This document shows positions 59,049 to 64,000 of a stretch of DNA of 64,000 bases, in pieces. The position numbers and the translations under genes are program-made. The stretch's first letter is position 1, and each line of letters starts with the position of its first letter. Location: positions 3,844,001 to 3,908,000 of the forward strand of contig NC_016818.1 of NCBI RefSeq assembly GCF_000241955.1. Direction: 5' to 3'. Source of the stretch: Rahnella aquatilis CIP 78.65 = ATCC 33071. Lineage in GTDB: Bacteria > Pseudomonadota > Gammaproteobacteria > Enterobacterales > Enterobacteriaceae. Below the pieces are notes generated by a model. That model searched no databases and was not told where the DNA came from. It worked only from the letters and a program-made list of their open reading frames with translations.

Positions 59049-60035
59049 TTAAATCGCTGATATAGCATCTTTAATCTTATTAACTGTTTTATCCCATGTG
59101 TATAATTTCACATGTTCCAAACCTTTCTCGATCATATGCTGTCTCAATTCAATATCTAAAAACAACTTACTGATTGAGTCCGCAATATCAGCAACATTTG
59201 TTGGGTCAACCAGTATTGATGCATCGCCTGCAATTTCCCCCAATGAAGTTGTACTGGATGCAATTGTTGGAACACCGCAAGCCATCGCCTCAATAACCGG
59301 AAGTCCGAACCCTTCATAAAGAGAAGGCATAATGAGTCCCGTGGCGCCGCGATAGTAAGAAGGTAGTTCATCATCTCGTATGAAACCGGTAAATTTCACA
59401 CGATCGTTAAGGTTGAGTTGGCTGATAAGATCGGACAATTCAGGTGTCGTATTTCCGGATAACAATAATACGGTATCACGACCCGTATTAGCCTGCGCAA
59501 AAGCCTGTATCAGGCGCACTTCATTTTTATGGGCCTTCCTGTTACTGACACAAAAAAGATACCTGTAACCCGGGGTATACGGTTTTACATGGGGAGAAAA
59601 ATCATTGGAAACACCGTTACCCACAACGACTACTTTAGATTTTTCCACGCCTGACCATTCGACGATTCTATTTTTAGAAAACTCAGAAACAGTAAAGATA
59701 ACTAATGCTTTTTTACAGCCTCTTTTGAGAATTATATTATAATAAATCCTTTTGAGCAGACTCGAGTTACCAGGCATATCTATATGATTTAAATCGTGTA
59801 TCGTGATGATAGATCGACCTGCTGCAACATAAGGAGCATTGAATCCCGGAGTAAAAAAAATGTTCTGATTAAATATAAGCGCCCGGGCCGTAATTAAGAC
59901 ATCAAAAATACTGGTCGGCTTTATTTTAGAATTTAAATAGCTATTAAACTTTAATCTTTTGGTAATCTCTGTGGAAAAACGTCCGATGCCATGACTTCCT
60001 TCCCAACGCTGGTCATAAGTAATTTTTTTCACCAA
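59049..60035 (-). CDS. Family 4 glycosyltransferase, locus B
   Basis: The 328-residue protein starts KKITYDQRWEGSHGIGRFST, as in GT4 mannosyl- or rhamnosyltransferases. Further motifs are ITIHDLNHI, VVGNGVSNDFSP, YLFCVSNRKAHKNEVRLIQA, LIMPSLYEGFGLPVIEAMAC and GVPTIASSTTSLGEIAGDA. Because the locus makes GDP-mannose, mannose is a candidate donor sugar; this is inference. Confidence 0.88.
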   Translation of the reverse strand: MVKKITYDQRWEGSHGIGRFSTEITKRLKFNSYLNSKIKPTSIFDVLITARALIFNQNIFFTPGFNAPYVAAGRSIITIHDLNHIDMPGNSSLLKRIYYNIILKRGCKKALVIFTVSEFSKNRIVEWSGVEKSKVVVVGNGVSNDFSPHVKPYTPGYRYLFCVSNRKAHKNEVRLIQAFAQANTGRDTVLLLSGNTTPELSDLISQLNLNDRVKFTGFIRDDELPSYYRGATGLIMPSLYEGFGLPVIEAMACGVPTIASSTTSLGEIAGDASILVDPTNVADIADSISKLFLDIELRQHMIEKGLEHVKLYTWDKTVNKIKDAISAI

Positions 60036-60057
60036 TCCCCCTTTTACCTATAAATCT

Positions 60058-61215
60058 TCACATGAGTAACTCAGACCATTTATTTATTATATTTTCCGTT
60101 CTGAACTCTTGTAATTTGAAGTTGAATTCAATTTCGCCTTTCACAAACTTATTGATTATCTGAACCAGCCCGGTTTCATCATCAAATAAAAAATCTTTAT
60201 TATCTGTCAATAACTCTGGGATCCCACCGACCTTTTTTCCAGCGACAGGAACATGTCTGCCCATGCTTTCAATCAAAACACGTCCAAAGGGTTCGTTCCA
60301 TTTAGAGGGGACAATCAGCAAATCAACACTATCGAGAAAATCATTTGCATTTCTGTTACCCAAAAAATGACATTTTACTCCGAAGGAATTCGCCAATACT
60401 TTCAATTCTTCTATATACTCTTCATCGCCAGTTCCTGCTACGTGAACCTCAATCTTACCTTTCAGTTCTGCACTAATTCTGGCAAGTGCATTGAAGATAA
60501 TATCAATACCTTTCGTTTTATGTACTCGTCCCAAATAACCTATTTTAATCGTGCCCTGCTTAAAACCATCATAAAGTCGCTGGTCAATAACAGTTCCAAG
60601 GCAGATATTGTATATGACATGTTTTTTAGCTGCTGAGAAATATCCGTATTTAAGATGTTCATCAACAACAAAATGACTAATACCTATAACATCATCAACA
60701 TATTTCGAATTGTGTTTTTTTGGTAGAGTGATAGTTTCACAAAGTTTACACCTGGAATTGCAATTATCTTCTTTAAACATATTTGCATTAGGGCAAAGTA
60801 GTGAGTAACTTCTTAATATATGCACAGTTCTTATTTTATTACTTTTTGCAACTTTCCATATTATAGATGAAATATCCTCGATGGTGCTGGTAATCAATAC
60901 GTCTGGTTTTACCTCAGCAAGGATTTTCTTTAATTCACCTTCAATAAATATATTATTTGAATCAATCAGATGCCAGGCAATTTTTTTTACCGGCCCAGCA
61001 TCTGCATTCTTGAAAGACCAATAAACATTTTTATATTTTATTCTATGAACTAATACTCCCTCAACGTTTTCTTTTTTATTACTGTCACTGATTGTCAGTA
61101 CGGTGACATCAAAACCTAGTTTAACCAGAGTTTCAGAGAGTGTTTTGGTCGATATTTCACCGCCCCCTGCAATGTCAGGATAGTAAGCTCTGCATGCTAT
61201 TAATATTTTCTTCAT
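60058..61215 (-). CDS. Family 4 glycosyltransferase with Cys-rich insert, locus B
   Basis: The ATG at 61215 follows AGAGGTAGG and gives 385 residues starting MKKILIACRAYYPDIAGGGE; an ATG at 61275 adds 20 residues of no family type. A cysteine-rich insert (LLCPNANMFKEDNCNSRC, then KLCETI) near residues 140-165 is found in a subset of GT4 enzymes and may bind metal. The donor site is KIGYLGRVHKTKGIDIIFNA and LLIVPSKWNEPFGRVLIESM. It is the first glycosyltransferase after wzc. Confidence 0.87.
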   Translation of the reverse strand: MKKILIACRAYYPDIAGGGEISTKTLSETLVKLGFDVTVLTISDSNKKENVEGVLVHRIKYKNVYWSFKNADAGPVKKIAWHLIDSNNIFIEGELKKILAEVKPDVLITSTIEDISSIIWKVAKSNKIRTVHILRSYSLLCPNANMFKEDNCNSRCKLCETITLPKKHNSKYVDDVIGISHFVVDEHLKYGYFSAAKKHVIYNICLGTVIDQRLYDGFKQGTIKIGYLGRVHKTKGIDIIFNALARISAELKGKIEVHVAGTGDEEYIEELKVLANSFGVKCHFLGNRNANDFLDSVDLLIVPSKWNEPFGRVLIESMGRHVPVAGKKVGGIPELLTDNKDFLFDDETGLVQIINKFVKGEIEFNFKLQEFRTENIINKWSELLM

Positions 61216-61295
61216 TACTCGAGACCTACCTCTTATATTGAAATGCAAGCATTGCTCAATAAAAATGAATTTCATTTAACAGCTTGCATAAGAGA

Positions 61296-63476
61296 TCATG
61301 CACGGGGATTTTTATTATCTGAATAATCGTATCCATAATGGTTGTAGCCATAACCATAATAGCTGCTGGCTTTTTTAATTATCCCATTGAGGATGCAACC
61401 TTTAATCGTGACACCACTTTGCTCAAATCGTCTCGCACTTACTTCAATTTCTTTAATGGTATTTTGTTCAAATCGGGCAACAAGAAGTGTTGTCCCGGCA
61501 TGACGTCCAATGATAGCGGCATCTGTAACGGCCAGGATAGGTGGTGTATCAATAATAACCAGGTCATACTTAGCTGAAGCCCAGTTAAGCAATTCCTGGA
61601 ATCTTGCGTGCATCAACAATTCTGCTGGATTTGGCGCTACCTGTCCACGGGAGATAAAATCGAAGTTGGCACTTTTGATGTTCTTTACACCGCTTTCAAA
61701 GCTTATGCTTGATGAAATCAGATCTGAAAGCCCCATTTCATGTCCAACTTTAAGCATCTTATGGGCAATACCTTTGCGCATATCTCCATCAATTAATAAT
61801 ATTTTTTTATCTGCCTGAGCCATGACAGCAGCCAGGTTTGCACTGACAAAAGATTTACCCGCTCTTGGGCTTGGCCCTGATATCATTAATATATTATTGG
61901 TGGCTTCGAGCATAGCGAAATGTAAACTTGTCCTCAAACTTCGCAGCGCTTCGATTGAAATATCAGCAGGGTTATCTACTGCAAGGAAACTGGTATTATC
62001 TTTATTTTTACCTTTAACCTTTTTCCCAGTGTTTATTACTGAGTTTTTCAACAGCCAATCTGAGCTTGGGATACTGGCATAAACGCTGATACCCAGATTT
62101 TCAAGCTGTTCAGGGGATTCAATACCTCTATGGAAAAATGCCTTGAACAGGATTACACCAACAGCGATAAAGCCACCCAAAATAAAACTTATTGCGACAA
62201 TTAATCCTTTTTTAGGCTTAACTGGGATTGGATCTGTAACGGCGTGGTCAATAATCCTTACATTACCTATTGCACTCGATTTTGCTATTTCCAGCTCTTG
62301 CTGGCGATTTAATAATTGCATATAAACAGCTCTGCCAGAATCAACATCCCTGCTCAACCGCACGACTTCCTGCTGGGTAGACGGCATAGCTGAAACTTGC
62401 TGATTCAGACTCAAACGGTTTTTCTCGAGAACTTTTCTCTTTTCCAACAATGCCTTGTATTTAGGGTTGTCTTTCGTATAGAGCTGTGATATTTCAGCTT
62501 CACTGAATGTTAGTTGGTTGAGTTGGTTATCAACATTCACAATCTGATCTAATACAGATTTTGCTTCTAAAGAGAGATCTATTGAATCTTGTTTCCTGCG
62601 ATATGCATTGAGTTTATCTTCAGCAACGTCAAGGTCTGAACGCACCTGGGGCAATTGTGATTGCAAAAATTCCAGACTTTTAGCATCTTGCGCTGCTTGT
62701 CTGGCGATATTTTGTGCCAGATAGTTTTGAGTAATACGATTGAGAATCGCTGATATTTGTGCACGATCTTCACCCGTCAGAGTCAGTGTTAACATACCTG
62801 AATCTTTACCCTGGTCCACGACCAGAAGATTTTTTTGCAATTTCTCAATCGCGCTCAATTTACTCTGATAATTAATGGTAAAAGAAGTACCTGGTTCCGC
62901 AACTATCTCATCGACGAGTATCGTTACCTCAGGTTTTTCTAATACCTTCCCTGTTTGTCCGGAAAATGAGAAAGATTTTCCTTCGACTTTGAAATTATTT
63001 TTATCGATAACCGTTAAGGTCACTTCTTGCTTGTCATTCCCAATTTGGGGAATATACAGTTTTGTGACTTTAAGAGTTCCCGTTTTTGCACCTGTCAGAC
63101 GGGCCCATCCTTGTCCGAAAACAGGAAAGTAGTTTTGTTGGATCTGAGCCTGTAAATTGAGATCATCAACGGTTTTCCCCAGGATCATACGCGATTGTAT
63201 TAGCGCTATCTCCGGTTCTGATTGCGGTTGAGCTTCAGGAAGAACCTGACTCAGGTTTTCCAGCAATACATTCCCTTGCTTTTGCTCGACTTGTACTAAA
63301 GCATCCGCCTGAAAAACAGGGGTTGAAAAGAGAACATATAAAATAGCAATAATCGTGAATATCCCGGTGATGCTAATAATCAATTTTTTATGATCTAAAA
63401 GCTCACCAATAATCAGGCTCAGTTCAATTTCATCTGAGTCAGGAACAGTAGGTTTTTTTGTGAATGCCGATGTCAT
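61296..63476 (-). CDS. wzc: Polysaccharide co-polymerase and tyrosine autokinase Wzc, locus B
   Basis: The 726-residue BY-kinase is paralogous to the locus A Wzc and has the same plan: Wzz domain with TM1 (about 32-53), coiled coil (260-400), TM2 after DPIPVKPKKGLIVAISFIL, kinase Walker A SGPSPRAGKSFVSAN, A' ILLIDGDMRKG and B LVIIDTPPIL. The tail is tyrosine-rich (YYGYGYNHYGYDY), like the E. coli phosphorylation cluster. It regulates polymer length and export with its own Wza and Wzb. Confidence 0.95.
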   Translation of the reverse strand: MTSAFTKKPTVPDSDEIELSLIIGELLDHKKLIISITGIFTIIAILYVLFSTPVFQADALVQVEQKQGNVLLENLSQVLPEAQPQSEPEIALIQSRMILGKTVDDLNLQAQIQQNYFPVFGQGWARLTGAKTGTLKVTKLYIPQIGNDKQEVTLTVIDKNNFKVEGKSFSFSGQTGKVLEKPEVTILVDEIVAEPGTSFTINYQSKLSAIEKLQKNLLVVDQGKDSGMLTLTLTGEDRAQISAILNRITQNYLAQNIARQAAQDAKSLEFLQSQLPQVRSDLDVAEDKLNAYRRKQDSIDLSLEAKSVLDQIVNVDNQLNQLTFSEAEISQLYTKDNPKYKALLEKRKVLEKNRLSLNQQVSAMPSTQQEVVRLSRDVDSGRAVYMQLLNRQQELEIAKSSAIGNVRIIDHAVTDPIPVKPKKGLIVAISFILGGFIAVGVILFKAFFHRGIESPEQLENLGISVYASIPSSDWLLKNSVINTGKKVKGKNKDNTSFLAVDNPADISIEALRSLRTSLHFAMLEATNNILMISGPSPRAGKSFVSANLAAVMAQADKKILLIDGDMRKGIAHKMLKVGHEMGLSDLISSSISFESGVKNIKSANFDFISRGQVAPNPAELLMHARFQELLNWASAKYDLVIIDTPPILAVTDAAIIGRHAGTTLLVARFEQNTIKEIEVSARRFEQSGVTIKGCILNGIIKKASSYYGYGYNHYGYDYSDNKNPRA

Positions 63477-63494
63477 GCAATAATTTCCTGAAGG

Positions 63495-63929
63495 TTATCC
63501 ATTTAGTTTTTCAACCCAGCGAAGGCAGGCTTGCTCAATAAGTTGATACACATATTCGAATGCCTCATGGCTCTTACGGTAAGGGTCCGGAATTTCTTTC
63601 TGTTCTAACCAATATCCCAAAAGAAAAACCTTACCTCTTGCTTCTGGTGATACGCCGCTAATAAATTCGATATGAGACTTTTCCATTACCAGAATCAGGT
63701 CATATTTCCGACCAAGTGATGACTTGAATTGAGTTCCTTTATGCCCGTCAAGAGATACTCCATGTTCCTGCGCTACAGCGATAGCCGATGCATCTGCTTC
63801 ATGGTCCACTAAAGCGGCAATACCTGCCGAGTCTATTTTCTTCTCTGGAATTAATTTCCGTAACAATCGTTCAGCAAGAGGGGAACGGCATATATTGCCG
63901 GTACATACAACCAGGACGGAGTCAAACAT
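63495..63929 (-). CDS. wzb: Low-molecular-weight protein tyrosine phosphatase Wzb, locus B
   Basis: The 144-residue phosphatase has the P-loop CTGNICRSPLAERLL (catalytic Cys near residue 9) and the acid Asp in IPDPYRKS. It is clearly related to, but distinct from, the locus A Wzb. It is preceded by wza with a 2-base gap and followed by wzc after 18 bases, forming a standard export unit. Confidence 0.95.
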   Translation of the reverse strand: MFDSVLVVCTGNICRSPLAERLLRKLIPEKKIDSAGIAALVDHEADASAIAVAQEHGVSLDGHKGTQFKSSLGRKYDLILVMEKSHIEFISGVSPEARGKVFLLGYWLEQKEIPDPYRKSHEAFEYVYQLIEQACLRWVEKLNG

Positions 63930-63931
63930 AG

Positions 63932-64000
63932 TTAGTTCCAGTTATGGATATAACGAACCGCTTCGATCGTATTATGTACACCGGAGATGGTCGGGACGAT
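63932..64000 (-). CDS. wza: Outer-membrane export lipoprotein Wza, locus B, 3' end only
   Basis: The last 22 codons (IVPTISGVHNTIEAVRYIHNW then Asn and stop) match the C-terminal helix of Wza; the locus A copy ends [20 protein letters not shown]. The rest lies beyond the window, so the operon promoter, any ops element and the initiating sugar transferase of locus B cannot be seen. Confidence 0.9.
   Translation of the reverse strand: MVPTISGVHNTIEAVRYIHNWN

Noticed and set aside
1..64000. CRISPR arrays, intact prophage or replication origin
   Set aside because: No regularly spaced repeats, no phage structural operon and no origin-type repeat cluster were seen.

Overview
The window looks like chromosome from a member of the Enterobacterales. 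Gene content and order (gshB-yqgE-ruvX, yggS-proC-yggT-yggU-rdgB-hemW, trmB-yggL, mutY-yggX-mltC, speC, tRNA-Phe) match the E. coli/Yersiniaceae backbone. The lack of nupG between mltC and speC, and the ybhP-clsB-ybhN set next to tRNA-Phe, point away from Escherichia and towards a Rahnella/Serratia-type genome. That genus guess is inference; no species can be named from the sequence alone.

Layout. (1) 1-13.1 kb is conserved housekeeping DNA: the rsmE tail, glutathione synthesis, PLP and proline metabolism, nucleotide sanitation, tRNA modification, base-excision repair and a lytic transglycosylase. (2) 13.2-25.8 kb is AT-rich exopolysaccharide locus A, read right to left: a WecA-like initiating transferase, wza-wzb-wzc, a Wzx flippase, a Wzy-like polymerase, three glycosyltransferases, an acetyltransferase and a secreted beta-helix protein. 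A JUMPstart-like element with a perfect 12-base ops site lies upstream of wza, which implies RfaH antitermination. (3) speC and tRNA-Phe follow. (4) 29.1-38.1 kb is a decayed genomic island in the 3' end of tRNA-Phe, bounded by an imperfect 30/31-bp copy of the tRNA end. It holds a broken integrase fused to an ICE-type (RAQPRD) fragment, a colicin E-type DNase bacteriocin with its immunity gene under a double LexA box, two acyltransferases that could modify surface sugars, and three insertion-sequence scars. (5) 38.4-45.8 kb returns to backbone-like genes: ybhP-clsB-ybhN, a MntH-type Nramp transporter with a likely MntR box, and a two-gene unit of a chemoreceptor and a sugar-binding protein. 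(6) 45.9-64 kb is exopolysaccharide locus B, also read right to left and running off the window: a second wza-wzb-wzc, glycosyltransferases, Wzy, a WcaM-like Tat-exported beta-helix protein, WcaL-like and pyruvyl transferases, a WzxC-like flippase, manC-manB, and a GDP-mannose dehydratase homologue that has lost its catalytic residues.

How the parts work together. Each exopolysaccharide locus carries its own Wzx/Wzy polymerisation and Wza/Wzb/Wzc export machinery, so the cell probably makes two Wzy-dependent polymers. Locus B supplies GDP-mannose through ManB and ManC, but no intact GDP-fucose branch is visible. The tRNA-Phe island adds a competition weapon plus possible surface remodelling. 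It seems fixed in place, because its integrase has an in-frame stop codon and lacks its N-terminus.
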